Of a stretch of DNA of 64,000 nt, positions 46,265 through 55,963 are shown one piece after another. The notes under the pieces were generated by a model that searched no databases, had not been told where the DNA came from, and saw only the letters and a list, made by a program, of their open reading frames with translations. The position numbers and the translations under genes were made by a program. Positions within the stretch are counted from its first letter, which is position 1, and each line of letters starts with the position of its first letter. Source of the stretch: Lachnospiraceae bacterium (lineage in GTDB: Bacteria > Bacillota > Clostridia > Lachnospirales > Lachnospiraceae); contig CABJBK010000013.1 in NCBI GenBank assembly GCA_902363825.1, positions 1 to 64,000 of the forward strand, read 5' to 3'.

Positions 46265-46681
46265 ATGAAAGACGAAAATTGTATTTTCTGTAAGTTGGCA
46301 AATGGGGATATCCCGACCAATACGGTGTATGAGGATGAGGAATTTCGGGTGATCTTAGATGCGAGTCCGGCAACAAGAGGCCATGCGCTCATCCTTCCAA
46401 AGCAGCATTATGCAAATCTGTATGAGATCGATGAAAATGTTGCGGCAGATTCCATGAAGCTCGCAAAGAAGCTTGCGATCCACATGAAAAAGGTGCTTGG
46501 CTGTGATGGTGTGAATGTGCTCCAGAATAATGAGGAGACCGCAGGACAGACCGTGTTCCACTTCCATGTCCATGTGATCCCGCGTTATCAGGGCGCGAAA
46601 AATGACGACATCATCCAGTGGACACACGAAGATTTTTCAGAGGATGAGATGAAAAAAATATTAGATACCGTAAAAATGTAA
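46265..46681 (+). CDS. HIT family hydrolase
   Basis: 138 residues with the histidine triad HFHVHVIP near residue 100 and an N-terminal CIFCKLANGDIPTN zinc/cluster-like pair. HIT proteins hydrolyse nucleoside phosphoramidates or dinucleoside polyphosphates. TAAGGAGATG precedes the ATG. Divergent from the orphan kinase, ends at a bidirectional terminator. Confidence 0.94.
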   Translation: MKDENCIFCKLANGDIPTNTVYEDEEFRVILDASPATRGHALILPKQHYANLYEIDENVAADSMKLAKKLAIHMKKVLGCDGVNVLQNNEETAGQTVFHFHVHVIPRYQGAKNDDIIQWTHEDFSEDEMKKILDTVKM

Positions 46682-46687
46682 AAAAAA

Positions 46688-46732
46688 TCCCGGAGGAAAT
46701 GTCTTTGCTTTTTCAAGATGTTTTCTCCGGGA
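46688..46732. terminator. Bidirectional terminator between HIT gene and murG
   Basis: TCCCGGAG (46688-46695) pairs with CTCCGGGA (46725-46732), extended by A-T pairs. Seven A precede it (T run for murG) and GTTTTGG follows on the plus side. Confidence 0.75.
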
Positions 46733-46741
46733 GTTTTGGTC

Positions 46742-47821
46742 TTACTTTTTGCTTTTTGATGCGGCAGCTTCATTGATCAGTCCGATCACGGTGTCAATGG
46801 AGTCGAACTGTTTGCTCTTTGCCATGGCATCTATGTAAACCTGCTTGTTGGTTTCTACCTGCTTTATGGCATCAAGCAGCGTATCGGAAGTAAGATTTTC
46901 TTCTTCTAACACATAGCTAAATCCCTGTTTCTCAAAGGATCTTGCGTTTAAGATCTGGTCGCCGCGGCTGGCGTTTGCGGAGAGCGGGATCAGGATATTC
47001 GGTTTTCGCAGCGCGAGCAGCTCGCAGATGGAGTTTGCGCCGGCTCTTGAAATTACGATATCCGCAAGCGCGAACATATCGCGAAGTTCTGATTTGGCGT
47101 ACTCAAACTGGGCATAACCGGTGGTACTTCCGAGAGAAGCGTCAAGATTTCCTTTTCCGCACAGGTGAATCACCTGATAATTTTTCAATAATTTTGGCAA
47201 AACAGCGCGCAGCGCGTTATTTAACACCTTGGAACCGGAACTTCCGCCGACTGCAAGAATAACCGGTTTTTCTGCCGTAAAATTGCACAGCGTAAGTGCC
47301 GAGAGACGGTTTCCGGTCAGAAGTTCCTGACGGATCGGAGAACCGGACAAAACAGCCTTGCCTTCCGGCAGATACGGGATGGTCTCCGGAAAATTACAGC
47401 AGACTTTATAGGCAGCAGGGATCGCGATCTTGTTGGCAAGTCCCGGGGTCAGATCCGATTCGTGGATAATGGCAGGAATATGAAGAAAACGTGCTGCCAA
47501 AACGACAGGAACGGAGACAAAGCCGCCCTTGGAAAAGACAACGTCCGGCTTTAATTTCCGCAAAAGTCCGACTGCCTGACCAAATCCTTTTAAGACCTTG
47601 AACGGGTCGGAAAAATTTTTGATATCAAAGTAGCGGCGCAGTTTCCCGGATGAAATGCCGTAATAGGGAATGCCCTGTTCTTCGATCAGCTGTTTTTCCA
47701 TACCGGTGTAGGAGCCGATATAACTGATTTCAAAGCCGTTTTCTTTTAATTTCGGAAGCAGAGCAATGTTCGGGGTGACGTGGCCAGCAGTGCCGCCGCC
47801 GGTCAGAACGATTTTTTTCAT
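46742..47821 (-). CDS. murG: UDP-N-acetylglucosamine-N-acetylmuramyl-(pentapeptide) transferase
   Basis: 359 residues, GT28. GGGTAGHVTPN glycine loop at 8-18, second domain with VGGSSGSKVLNNAL and the GlcNAc-binding SRAGANSICELLAL. It converts lipid I to lipid II at the inner membrane face. It stands apart from any mur/fts cluster here and is transcribed alone on the minus strand. The 286-bp gap upstream is AT-rich (a TATAAT at about 47892-47897 on the minus strand is the likely -10) and holds no other gene. Confidence 0.95.
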   Translation of the reverse strand: MKKIVLTGGGTAGHVTPNIALLPKLKENGFEISYIGSYTGMEKQLIEEQGIPYYGISSGKLRRYFDIKNFSDPFKVLKGFGQAVGLLRKLKPDVVFSKGGFVSVPVVLAARFLHIPAIIHESDLTPGLANKIAIPAAYKVCCNFPETIPYLPEGKAVLSGSPIRQELLTGNRLSALTLCNFTAEKPVILAVGGSSGSKVLNNALRAVLPKLLKNYQVIHLCGKGNLDASLGSTTGYAQFEYAKSELRDMFALADIVISRAGANSICELLALRKPNILIPLSANASRGDQILNARSFEKQGFSYVLEEENLTSDTLLDAIKQVETNKQVYIDAMAKSKQFDSIDTVIGLINEAAASKSKK

Positions 47822-48107
47822 AGCGATACCCTCTTTTTCTTTTTTGTTATTTTTTCAGACATATATTATATAGAAATAAATCTCTTTTATATTATACTGT
47901 TGCGGCAAAAAGTCAAGGAAATCTGAGATAACAAAAAAGCGGCGCGGCGGGAAGAAAAAAACAGGCTGGTGCAAAAAAAGAAACAAATAGCGGGAAGGCT
48001 GAAAGATAAAGGCGAAACATGCGGTGAAAAGTGGGACAAAGCTACTTTAAAAAGAGGCGGAGTTTTCTTATAATGGGGAGGCAAGGTGAAAACAGGAGGT
48101 GTCAGTC

Positions 48108-48425
48108 ATGCAGATGATCGAACAGACAGCGGAGTTTTTACAAAAGAACAGCGGAGTGCTGATCCTGGTGGTATGTATGCTTTTACTGGTCGCAATGCTC
48201 CGGCACTTAAAACAGGGCAGGAAACTGGAAAAAAAGCTGGGCGTCATAAACGAAAATATGGCGTTTCATTTTGAGCAGATGATGGACAGCAAGGCACAGT
48301 TTGAGGCGGAAAAAGCAAAGGAGCGAAAGCTTGAAAGGGAGGCTTTAGCGAAAGCGGAAAAGCAAAAGATGGAAAAAGAGCAGGAAGCCGTATTTGATGC
48401 GGTTTTACAGGAAATTTTCCCTTGA
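48108..48425 (+). CDS. Small membrane-anchored coiled-coil protein
   Basis: 105 residues from ATG 48108 behind AGGAGG. One membrane helix (about 15-34, NSGVLILVVCMLLLVAMLRHL) followed by a charged Lys/Glu/Ala-rich helix, similar in shape to anchoring or YlxP/DUF-type small proteins, but no family was recognised. Alone between murG and pgi; a weak promoter (TATAAT at 48069) precedes it. Confidence 0.65.
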   Translation: MQMIEQTAEFLQKNSGVLILVVCMLLLVAMLRHLKQGRKLEKKLGVINENMAFHFEQMMDSKAQFEAEKAKERKLEREALAKAEKQKMEKEQEAVFDAVLQEIFP

Positions 48426-48450
48426 TAAATAGCGGCAATTTTGCTAAAAT
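48422..48450 (+). promoter_or_regulatory. Sigma-A promoter of pgi
   Basis: TTGATA (48422-48427), 17 bp, TAAAAT (48445-48450), overlapping the stop of the small membrane protein gene. Confidence 0.65.
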
Positions 48451-48504
48451 TGACACGATGAAAAGAAATGCCAGATGGCAGGGATAAACGAAGGAGTGTT
48501 AAAA

Positions 48505-49854
48505 ATGGAGAAAATTACGTTTGACTACTCAAAAGCAGCAGGCTTCATCAGCGATGAAGAAGTTACTTATATGAGCAAACTGGTAGAAGATGCGAAAAAG
48601 CAGCTTCTTGACAGAAACGGTGCAGGCAATGACTTCTTGGGATGGCTCGATCTTCCGGTAGACTACGATAAGGAAGAGTTTACACGGATTAAGAAAGCAG
48701 CAGAAAAGATCCAGGGAGATTCCGAAGTGCTGATCGTGATCGGTATCGGCGGATCCTATCTCGGAGCAAGAGCTGCGATCGAATTTTTAAGGCACGGATT
48801 TTACAACAATGTATCCAAGGAAATCCGTAAAACACCGGAAATCTATTATTGCGGAAACAGCATCAGCGGAACTTATCTTCAGGGTCTGATCGATGTGGTT
48901 GGCGACAGAGATTTCTCCGTAAATATCATTTCCAAATCAGGAACAACAACAGAACCGGCGATCGCATTCCGTATTTTCAAGGAAATGCTTGAGAAAAAAT
49001 ATGGCAAAGCAGAAGCTGCCAAGAGAATTTACGCGACAACCGACAAGGCAAAGGGAGCGTTAAAGAACCTTGCGACAGAAGAAGGATACGAGACATTCGT
49101 AGTACCGGATGATGTCGGAGGACGTTTCTCCGTTCTTACCGCAGTAGGACTTCTTCCAATCGCAGTAAGCGGAGCAGATATCGACAAATTAATGGAAGGT
49201 GCTGCAGAGGGCAGAAAGCTGGCGTTAGAGCAGAAATTTGAAGAGAATGACGCTCTGAAATATGCGGCACTTCGTAACATCCTGTTAAGAAAAGGAAAAT
49301 CCGTAGAAATTCTGGCAAATTATGAGCCAAGCCTTCACTATGTATCTGAATGGTGGAAACAGCTGTACGGTGAAAGCGAAGGAAAAGATCAGAAAGGTCT
49401 CTTCCCGGCATCCGTAGATCTTACCACAGATCTGCATTCCATGGGACAGTTCATCCAGGATGGTTCCAGAATCATGTTTGAGACCGTTATGAATGTAGAA
49501 AAATCCAGATGTGAAGTGACGATCCAGAAAGAAGATGTGGATCTTGACGGACTCAATTATCTCGCAGGAAAGACAATGGATTTCGTAAACAAGAGCGCAA
49601 TGAACGGAACGATCCTTGCGCACACAGACGGAAATGTACCAAACTTCATGGTAAAGATCCCGGAACAGAACGAATTCTATTTAGGAGAGTTATTCTACTT
49701 CTTCGAGTTCGCATGTGGTGTTTCCGGATACCTGCTTGGTATCAATCCGTTCAACCAGCCGGGTGTAGAAAGCTACAAGAAGAATATGTTCGCACTGCTT
49801 GGAAAACCGGGTTATGAAGACGCAAGAGAAGCGTTATTAAACAGATTAAAATAA
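48505..49854 (+). CDS. pgi: Glucose-6-phosphate isomerase
   Basis: 449 residues from ATG 48505 (GAAGGAG 8 nt upstream; an in-frame ATG at 48475 lies before it). Short bacterial PGI with SIS domains: [17 protein letters not shown], the PGI signature [14 protein letters not shown] and [16 protein letters not shown]. It interconverts glucose-6-P and fructose-6-P in glycolysis. The codon choice (few rare codons, many -aaa/-gaa) suggests high expression. Ends at a clear terminator. Confidence 0.97.
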   Translation: MEKITFDYSKAAGFISDEEVTYMSKLVEDAKKQLLDRNGAGNDFLGWLDLPVDYDKEEFTRIKKAAEKIQGDSEVLIVIGIGGSYLGARAAIEFLRHGFYNNVSKEIRKTPEIYYCGNSISGTYLQGLIDVVGDRDFSVNIISKSGTTTEPAIAFRIFKEMLEKKYGKAEAAKRIYATTDKAKGALKNLATEEGYETFVVPDDVGGRFSVLTAVGLLPIAVSGADIDKLMEGAAEGRKLALEQKFEENDALKYAALRNILLRKGKSVEILANYEPSLHYVSEWWKQLYGESEGKDQKGLFPASVDLTTDLHSMGQFIQDGSRIMFETVMNVEKSRCEVTIQKEDVDLDGLNYLAGKTMDFVNKSAMNGTILAHTDGNVPNFMVKIPEQNEFYLGELFYFFEFACGVSGYLLGINPFNQPGVESYKKNMFALLGKPGYEDAREALLNRLK

Positions 49855-49872
49855 TCAGTCATACAAAAGAGG

Positions 49873-49910
49873 GAACTGTCTCGGAAGACCGGGACGGTTC
49901 TTTTCTTTTT
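49873..49910 (+). terminator. Terminator after pgi
   Basis: GAACTGTCTCGG pairs with CCGGGACGGTTC (two G-U pairs) around AAGA, followed by TTTTCTTTTT. Confidence 0.9.
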
Positions 49911-49976
49911 GCCCGAAAAAACAATCGGTAAAAATGTCCGGAAAACCGCGTATTCCCAAGGGAAAAAGCCGCTCGC

Positions 49977-50005
49977 TTGACAAAAGTCGTATTCTTTGCT
50001 ATAAT
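49977..50005 (+). promoter_or_regulatory. Perfect consensus sigma-A promoter of the SleB-type hydrolase
   Basis: TTGACA (49977-49982), exactly 17 bp, TATAAT (50000-50005), about 106 bp before the start codon. The best promoter in the window. Confidence 0.9.
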
Positions 50006-50011
50006 CCCATT

Positions 50012-50037
50012 TGTAACAAATTCGTAACAAATGTAAT
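50012..50037 (+). promoter_or_regulatory. WalR-like repeated boxes at the transcription start
   Basis: TGTAAC (50012-50017), five bases, CGTAAC (50023-50028), then TGTAAT (50032-50037). The WalR consensus is TGTWAH-N5-TGTWAH, matched here with one mismatch, at the expected start of transcription of a wall hydrolase gene. Boxes 11 bp apart face the same side of the helix. Downstream position suggests repression. Confidence 0.5.
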
Positions 50038-50111
50038 AAAATTGCATAAATCATCATATGAGTGTAATACTATTTCAATAATTTAGCACTATGCAAAATA
50101 TGGAGGGAAAT

Positions 50112-51581
50112 ATGAATTTAAACAGGAAAGTGGTCGAGGGTTCTATCGTAGCAGGAATGCTGGTGGTAATGACAACGGCCACATCAGTTACAAGTCAGGT
50201 TGTTTCGGATGAAAAGGCAACGGCTGCAGTCCAGACAGTGGTTACCGCAGATGAGAACTATACCGCGGTAGCAGGCATTACCAGACAGATGGCGCTGGTA
50301 GAGACGGGCAGAGCAGAAGTGAGCGTGGAACATTCCGACGCGCAGCTGGTGGCGGCTTCCGAGGAAGGCGGCGCAGACGAGACAGCACAGACAGGGTTGG
50401 CTGAGACTTTACCGGCAGATGAGACAAAGAGTATGCCGGTGGAGATTACTGATGAGGATTCACAGAATATAACAGACACATCCGAAGACGCGCAGGACGC
50501 ACAGGTAGAAGAACAGCAGAATGCGGATGTAGTGGAGACGGAAGAAACGGCAGAAGAAGCGCTTGCGGGGCAGGATGAAGCAGCCATGCAGGAACAGGAA
50601 GACCTGGCAGATGCCAATGCTTCGAGCGAGGCGACAGTTGTTGAAAATACGGCAAATGACATCCAGTCAGACGCGGTTGCCGCGCAGTTGGAGCAGGAGC
50701 AGGCAGAGTGGGAGAACCGTCTGATGCCGAGTGTCAACGAATATCTGAATATTCGTGCGGCGGGTGATGAAAATGCGGAAGTGGTCGGAAAGCTCTACAA
50801 GGGTGATGCGGCAGAGATCGTGGAACAGGGCGATACCTGGACACATGTAAGATCCGGTTCCGTAGACGGATATGTATTAAATGCATACTGTGCGTTTGGC
50901 ATGGATGCGTATGAACTGGCAAAGAAAGACTGCCAGACAGAAGCAAAGGTTATGACCGGCGGACTCAGATTAAGAACAGAGCCGAATGAGAATGCGACTG
51001 TTATCGATGCGGTATACGAAGGTCAGGTGCTTACCGTGGATACCGAATCCGCAAGTACCGATGGCTGGGTAGCGGTAGAGTATGATGACAAGCTCGCATA
51101 TGTAGCGGCACCGTATGTTACAGTTGATATTTCCGTGGGAGACGCGATCTCCATCGAGGAAGAGCGCGCGGCAGCGGCTGCGGAAGCAGAGAAGAAAGCG
51201 AGCGAGAGCAGCGGTGTGACGACCACACAGAAGGCTGCGGTAGCGGCATCCACAGATGATGTGACACTTCTTGCGGCACTGATCCAGTTAGAGGCAGGTT
51301 CTGAGTGCTACGAAGGAAAAGTGGCAGTCGGAGCGGTGGTTATGAACCGTGTCAGAAGCGGTGGATATCCGGGATCCATTTCCGGTGTCATCTATCAGGG
51401 CGGCCAGTTTACAACAGCATCCAGTGTACAGGGTGTGATCGCGAGCGGCGTCAGCGGAAGCTGTATGCAGGCAGCACAGGAAGCGATAAACGGAAGCGAC
51501 AATACCGGCGGATGCGTATCGTTCCGTCGCGCAAGTTCCGGACGCGCGGGTGTTGTGATTGGAAATCATGTATTCTTTTAA
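50112..51581 (+). CDS. Secreted cell wall hydrolase with two SH3 domains and SleB-type catalytic domain
   Basis: 489 residues from ATG 50112, right after GGAGGG. Signal peptide/membrane helix about 10-30; a long low-complexity acidic Ala/Glu region (about 70-195); two bacterial SH3 domains (EYLNIRAAGDENAEVVGKLY and GLRLRTEPNENATVIDAVYE); an Ala/Glu linker; and a C-terminal hydrolase_2 (SleB-like) domain with LIQLEAGSECYEGKVAVGAV. It probably cuts peptidoglycan outside the cell. Despite the SleB similarity a vegetative role is likely, given the sigma-A promoter and WalR-like boxes. Confidence 0.9.
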   Translation: MNLNRKVVEGSIVAGMLVVMTTATSVTSQVVSDEKATAAVQTVVTADENYTAVAGITRQMALVETGRAEVSVEHSDAQLVAASEEGGADETAQTGLAETLPADETKSMPVEITDEDSQNITDTSEDAQDAQVEEQQNADVVETEETAEEALAGQDEAAMQEQEDLADANASSEATVVENTANDIQSDAVAAQLEQEQAEWENRLMPSVNEYLNIRAAGDENAEVVGKLYKGDAAEIVEQGDTWTHVRSGSVDGYVLNAYCAFGMDAYELAKKDCQTEAKVMTGGLRLRTEPNENATVIDAVYEGQVLTVDTESASTDGWVAVEYDDKLAYVAAPYVTVDISVGDAISIEEERAAAAAEAEKKASESSGVTTTQKAAVAASTDDVTLLAALIQLEAGSECYEGKVAVGAVVMNRVRSGGYPGSISGVIYQGGQFTTASSVQGVIASGVSGSCMQAAQEAINGSDNTGGCVSFRRASSGRAGVVIGNHVFF

Positions 51582-51612
51582 GTACATCGATGCATAAATA
51601 ATAAAAATTGCG

Positions 51613-51664
51613 AAGACCATATGTGAGGGATGGTGCAAAACCCCTTTCTATGGTCTTTTTCTTT
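51613..51664 (+). terminator. Terminator after the SleB-type hydrolase
   Basis: AAGACCATA (51613-51621) pairs with TATGGTCTT (51649-51657); TTTCTTTT follows. The loop is long with an inner AGGG/CCCT pairing. Confidence 0.75.
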
Positions 51665-51675
51665 TGGAATTTTTG

Positions 51676-51704
51676 TTGTATTCTCAAATGAAATATAGTA
51701 AGAT
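51676..51704 (+). promoter_or_regulatory. Candidate promoter of the SPFH gene
   Basis: TTGTAT (51676-51681), 17 bp, TAAGAT (51699-51704), 49 bp before the ATG. Confidence 0.45.
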
Positions 51705-51753
51705 AATTCTATTGATAAAATATCTATCGAACAAAATCAGGGAGGTATGACAG

Positions 51754-52680
51754 ATGGGTGCATTCATTGCAGTAGTAATTCTTCTGGCAGTTGTGTTAAT
51801 TATTTTAGTGAATTGTATCAAAATCGTGCCGCAGGCACATGCGATGGTAGTGGAGCGTCTCGGAGGCTATCTGGCGACATGGGGCGTAGGACTTCACTTT
51901 AAAATGCCGTTTTTAGACCGTGTTGCAAAAAAAGTGATCTTAAAGGAACAGGTAGTGGATTTCCCGCCGCAGCCGGTTATTACAAAAGATAATGTTACGA
52001 TGCAGATCGATACGGTTGTATATTTTCAGATCACAGATCCGAAGTTATTTACCTACGGTGTGGAGAATCCGATCATGGCGATCGAGAACCTGACCGCGAC
52101 AACACTCCGTAATATCATCGGTGATCTCGAACTTGACGAGACACTGACTTCAAGAGAGACCATCAACACCAAGATGCGCGCGTCTTTGGATGTTGCGACA
52201 GATCCATGGGGAATCAAGGTAAACCGTGTGGAATTAAAGAACATCATTCCGCCGAAAGCGATCCAGGATGCCATGGAAAAACAGATGAAAGCAGAACGTG
52301 AGAGACGTGAGGCGGTTACCAGAGCAGAAGGTGAGAAGAAATCTACGATCCTTGTTGCGGAAGGTAAGAAGGAATCCGCGATTCTCGAAGCAGAAGCGGA
52401 AAAACAGGCAGCGATCTTACGCGCGGAAGCAAAGAAGGAAGCGACCATGCGCGAGGCGGAAGGTCAGGCGCAGGCGATCTTAAAGATCCAGCAGGCAAAC
52501 GCCGACGGACTTCGTTTCTTAAAAGAGGCAGGACCGGATGCAAATGTACTGCAGTTAAAGAGTATTGAAGCATTTGCAAAGGCAGCCGATGGAAAAGCGA
52601 CCAAGATCATCATCCCGTCCGAGATCCAGGGGATCGCGGGACTTGCGAAATCCGTTGTGGAAGTAGCAAAGGAAAGCTAA
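51754..52680 (+). CDS. SPFH/band-7 (stomatin-like) membrane protein
   Basis: 308 residues. N-terminal membrane helix (about 4-24), band-7 domain (IVPQAHAMVVERLGGYLATWGVG, ITDPKLFTYGVENP) and a long Ala/Glu/Arg/Lys coiled coil with repeating REAVTRAEGEKKSTILVAEG-type units (about 190-250), closing with ANVLQLKSIEAFAKAADGKATKIIIPS. Such proteins form ring-shaped scaffolds organising membrane domains, sometimes with FtsH. Own promoter and terminator, so monocistronic. Confidence 0.93.
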   Translation: MGAFIAVVILLAVVLIILVNCIKIVPQAHAMVVERLGGYLATWGVGLHFKMPFLDRVAKKVILKEQVVDFPPQPVITKDNVTMQIDTVVYFQITDPKLFTYGVENPIMAIENLTATTLRNIIGDLELDETLTSRETINTKMRASLDVATDPWGIKVNRVELKNIIPPKAIQDAMEKQMKAERERREAVTRAEGEKKSTILVAEGKKESAILEAEAEKQAAILRAEAKKEATMREAEGQAQAILKIQQANADGLRFLKEAGPDANVLQLKSIEAFAKAADGKATKIIIPSEIQGIAGLAKSVVEVAKES

Positions 52681-52715
52681 GCGAAGAAGCATTTGGTAAT
52701 ATAACAAATAAAGAA

Positions 52716-52742
52716 CGGGCTGTCGAAAAATTTGACAGCCCG
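52716..52742 (+). terminator. Terminator-like hairpin before argF
   Basis: Perfect 9-bp stem CGGGCTGTC/GACAGCCCG with loop GAAAAATTT; followed only by ATTGTTGT, so termination may be partial. Confidence 0.7.
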
Positions 52743-52778
52743 ATTGTTGTAATGACTACATAGAAAGGAAGCAGAAAA

Positions 52779-53762
52779 ATGAACTTAAAAGGACGCAATT
52801 TTTTAAAACTGAAAGATTTTACCCCGGAAGAAATTCTTTACATGGTAGATCTTGCAGCGGAATTAAAAGACAAAAAGAAAAAAGGGATTGCGCATGATGC
52901 ACTGACTGGCAAAAATATTGCGCTGATCTTTGAGAAGACCAGTACAAGAACCCGCTGCTCGTTTGAAGTGGCAGCACATGATCTCGGAATGCATGTGACT
53001 TATCTGGATCCGTCAGGTTCCCAGATCGGCAAAAAAGAAAGTATCGCGGATACCGCGCGCGTCCTTGGAAGAATGTTCGACGGGATCGAGTACCGCGGAT
53101 TTGGACAGGACATTGTGGAAGAGCTGGCAGAATATGCGGGAGTTCCGGTGTGGAACGGACTGACCAATGAGTTCCATCCGACACAGATGCTGGCAGATGT
53201 TTTAACGATCCGTGAGCATCTGGGACGTATCAAGGGCGTAAAACTCGCGTATATGGGAGATGCCCGCTATAACATGGGAAATTCGCTGATGGTGACCTGC
53301 GCGAAACTCGGTATGGATTTTGTCGCATGTACGTCCAAAAAATATTTCCCGGAGCAGGAGCTTGTGGACTACTGTAAAAAAGTAGCGGCAGAAAACGGTG
53401 GAAGCATCACGCTTTCCGAGGACATAGAAGCAGTAAAGGGCGCGGATGTCATTTATACCGATGTCTGGGTGTCCATGGGTGAGCCGGATGAGATCTGGGA
53501 AGAACGTTTAAAAGATCTGATGCCGTATCAGGTCAACAAAAAGCTGATGGACATTGCGGGTGAGCAGGCGATCTTTATGCACTGTCTTCCGGCATTCCAT
53601 GACTTAAAGACCAAGATCGGAAAACAGGTCTATGAAAAATTCGGATTTTCCGAGCTTGAAGTGACAGATGAAGTGTTTGAATCCGAAAAGTCCGTGGTAT
53701 TTGACGAGGCAGAGAACCGCATGCATACGATCAAGGCGGTCATGTACGCGACGTTGGCATAA
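52779..53762 (+). CDS. argF: Ornithine carbamoyltransferase
   Basis: 327 residues. Carbamoyl phosphate motif STRTR at 55-59, ornithine-side [10 protein letters not shown] near the C-terminus and the [13 protein letters not shown] region. Condenses carbamoyl phosphate and ornithine to citrulline in arginine biosynthesis (or acts in reverse in arginine catabolism). No other arg gene is adjacent, so which direction applies is not decided here. AAAGGAAGCAG precedes the ATG. Confidence 0.95.
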   Translation: MNLKGRNFLKLKDFTPEEILYMVDLAAELKDKKKKGIAHDALTGKNIALIFEKTSTRTRCSFEVAAHDLGMHVTYLDPSGSQIGKKESIADTARVLGRMFDGIEYRGFGQDIVEELAEYAGVPVWNGLTNEFHPTQMLADVLTIREHLGRIKGVKLAYMGDARYNMGNSLMVTCAKLGMDFVACTSKKYFPEQELVDYCKKVAAENGGSITLSEDIEAVKGADVIYTDVWVSMGEPDEIWEERLKDLMPYQVNKKLMDIAGEQAIFMHCLPAFHDLKTKIGKQVYEKFGFSELEVTDEVFESEKSVVFDEAENRMHTIKAVMYATLA

Positions 53763-53806
53763 AGCGGTTTGATAACCCGGAGGGAAAGAAGAGTCAGGGG
53801 ACGGAT

Positions 53807-54784
53807 ATGAAAGCAGAGATATTAACGATATTAAAAGATACGGACGGCTATGTGTCCGGTCAGGAACTGTGTGAGCGGTTTGGCGTTTCCCGCACTGCGG
53901 TGTGGAAAGCGATGAACCAGTTGAAAAAAGAAGGCTATGAGATCGAATCGGTACAAAACAAGGGCTATCACCTGGTAAAGACACCGGATATCTTAAGCAA
54001 AAACGAGCTTGTCAGCATACGAAAGACAAAGTGGGTCGGTACGGAGATCTGTTATTTCGATGTGACGGATTCGACCAACACACAGGCCAAAAGTCTGGGC
54101 GAGGGAGATGCGCCAAACGGTACGCTTGTCGTTGCCGGAAAGCAGGAGAGCGGCAGAGGCAGACGGGGCAGAAGCTTTGAGTCCCCTGCGGGAACCGGCA
54201 TTTTCATGACCCTTCTGCTCCGGCCGGAGATCGAACCGCAGAATGCTTCCATGCTTACGCTCGTCTCCGCACTGGCGGTCGCGAAAGGCATTGAGCATAT
54301 GGTGGATCTTCCGGTGCAGATCAAATGGCCGAATGATATCGTGATAAACGGCAAAAAAGTCTGTGGTATTTTAACGGAAATGAGCGCACAGATGGATTAT
54401 GTAAACTACATTGTGATCGGGATCGGGATCAATGTGGGCAATGAGGAGTTCCCGGAGGAGATCAAAGATGTGGCAACTTCGATCTATCTTGAGAGTGGAA
54501 AACATGTAAACCGTGCCATGCTGATCGAAAAGATCTGGGAAGAGTTTGAAGATTATTATGAACTTTATGAGAAAACACAGGATTTGAGCAGCCTGGTTAA
54601 AGAGTACGACAGTTATCTGGTCAACCGGGGACAGAAAGTGCGTGTCTTAGATTCGAAAGAGCCGTACGAGGGAAAGGCGATGGGCATCACCGACCGCGGA
54701 GAGCTGATCGTGGATACATGGGAGGCAAGACGGCTGGTGTCCGCCGGAGAAGTGTCCGTGCGCGGCGTATATGGCTATGTATGA
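53807..54784 (+). CDS. birA: Biotin-protein ligase with DNA-binding domain (BirA)
   Basis: 325 residues, bifunctional form. N-terminal winged helix (about 1-62, SGQELCERFGVSRTAVWKAM), catalytic domain with SGRGRRGRSFESPAG biotin/adenylate loop and IKWPNDIVINGKKVCGIL, and a small SH3-like C-terminal domain. It biotinylates carboxylases and represses biotin genes. First gene of a run through lysS. Confidence 0.94.
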   Translation: MKAEILTILKDTDGYVSGQELCERFGVSRTAVWKAMNQLKKEGYEIESVQNKGYHLVKTPDILSKNELVSIRKTKWVGTEICYFDVTDSTNTQAKSLGEGDAPNGTLVVAGKQESGRGRRGRSFESPAGTGIFMTLLLRPEIEPQNASMLTLVSALAVAKGIEHMVDLPVQIKWPNDIVINGKKVCGILTEMSAQMDYVNYIVIGIGINVGNEEFPEEIKDVATSIYLESGKHVNRAMLIEKIWEEFEDYYELYEKTQDLSSLVKEYDSYLVNRGQKVRVLDSKEPYEGKAMGITDRGELIVDTWEARRLVSAGEVSVRGVYGYV

Positions 54785-54829
54785 TCGGATAAAGCGATAA
54801 CAGGATAAGACAGATTGAGGTAAGTTACA

Positions 54830-55168
54830 ATGTTTCAGAATGAAGTGATATTATGCGGATCAAGTTCCTATACGAGAAAATTTTATTTAAACCGTGATTT
54901 TTCCAGACTTCCGGAGGCAATCAAAGAAGAATTGCAGATCATGTGCGTGCTGTTTACCGAGGATGTGGGCGGAACGTTGCAGCTGGTGTTTGACGCCAAG
55001 GGCAATCTGGAATTCCGGACGGAAGTGGAAGAGGGCGATCTGCTCTATGATGAGATCGGAAGCGTGTTGAAGATCAAGCAGCTGCGGAATGAAAAGCAGG
55101 AGCTGCTCGAGGCACTGCAGATGTATTACCGGGTAGTTATCCTGGGCGAAGGACTGAAGGAGGAATAG
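54830..55168 (+). CDS. Small conserved protein (DUF6145-type)
   Basis: 112 residues, mixed alpha/beta, no membrane helix: [22 protein letters not shown] and [27 protein letters not shown] recall it as DUF6145, confined to clostridia and often beside coaX. Function unknown. The stop is 2 bp before coaX, indicating one transcript. AAGTTAC is a poor ribosome binding site; TTGAGGTAAG overlaps it. Confidence 0.7.
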   Translation: MFQNEVILCGSSSYTRKFYLNRDFSRLPEAIKEELQIMCVLFTEDVGGTLQLVFDAKGNLEFRTEVEEGDLLYDEIGSVLKIKQLRNEKQELLEALQMYYRVVILGEGLKEE

Positions 55169-55170
55169 AT

Positions 55171-55962
55171 ATGCTGTTAGCAGTTGATGTGGGAAATAGC
55201 AATATCACACTCGGAGCGTTTGAACGGGAACGGCTGGTCGCGACATTTCGGATGACGACCAATCTTCCGCGTACTTCGGATGAGTACGGAACCGAGATCC
55301 GTGGACTTCTCGCCAACAACGGGATCAGCCCAAACGCGATCGACAGCGCGATCTTTTCATCGGTCGTGCCGGATATCATGCATTCACTGACGAGTGCGGT
55401 GATCAAATATTTCAATGTCACGCCGATTTTGGTCGAACCGGGCATTACCACCGGGCTTTCCATCGCGACAGAAAATCCGAGACAGCTCGGGGCGGATCGT
55501 ATCGTGGATGCGGTCGGCGCGTATGAGCTTTATGGCGGACCGGTCATCGTCATTGACTTTGGAACAGCGACAACGTTTGACCTCGTGGATGGAAACGGCG
55601 TATTTCTGGCAGGCGTGATCTCGCCGGGAATCCGGGTGTCTGCGAAGGCACTCTCCCAGGGAACCGCGAAACTGCCGGAGATCGAGATCAAAAAGCCGGC
55701 ATCGATCCTTGGAAAAGAGACGATAAGCAGCATACAGGCGGGACTTGTATACGGTCAGATCGGCCAGACAGAATATATCGTGGAACATATGAAACAGGAA
55801 GCAGGCCTTGCCGGGATCAAAGTGGTTGCGACCGGAGGACTCGGAAAGATCATCGCGAAAGAGACGAAAAGCATTGATATTTATGACGCGACACTGACGC
55901 TTCAGGGCATGCGTTTTATTTATGAGAGACAAAAAAAGGGACAGACAGACGGCGGAAAATAA
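55171..55962 (+). CDS. coaX: Type III pantothenate kinase
   Basis: 263 residues of the ASKHA fold: phosphate-binding [12 protein letters not shown] at the N-terminus and [13 protein letters not shown]. First step of CoA synthesis, insensitive to CoA feedback and needing a monovalent cation in characterised members. AAGGAGGAATAG upstream, inside the previous gene end. Two bases separate it from the dusB start. Confidence 0.95.
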   Translation: MLLAVDVGNSNITLGAFERERLVATFRMTTNLPRTSDEYGTEIRGLLANNGISPNAIDSAIFSSVVPDIMHSLTSAVIKYFNVTPILVEPGITTGLSIATENPRQLGADRIVDAVGAYELYGGPVIVIDFGTATTFDLVDGNGVFLAGVISPGIRVSAKALSQGTAKLPEIEIKKPASILGKETISSIQAGLVYGQIGQTEYIVEHMKQEAGLAGIKVVATGGLGKIIAKETKSIDIYDATLTLQGMRFIYERQKKGQTDGGK

Positions 55963-55963
55963 T

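Noticed and set aside
50112..51581. Spore germination SleB
   Set aside because: A perfect sigma-A promoter, SH3 domains and an acidic linker are unlike spore-cortex SleB; a vegetative hydrolase is more likely.
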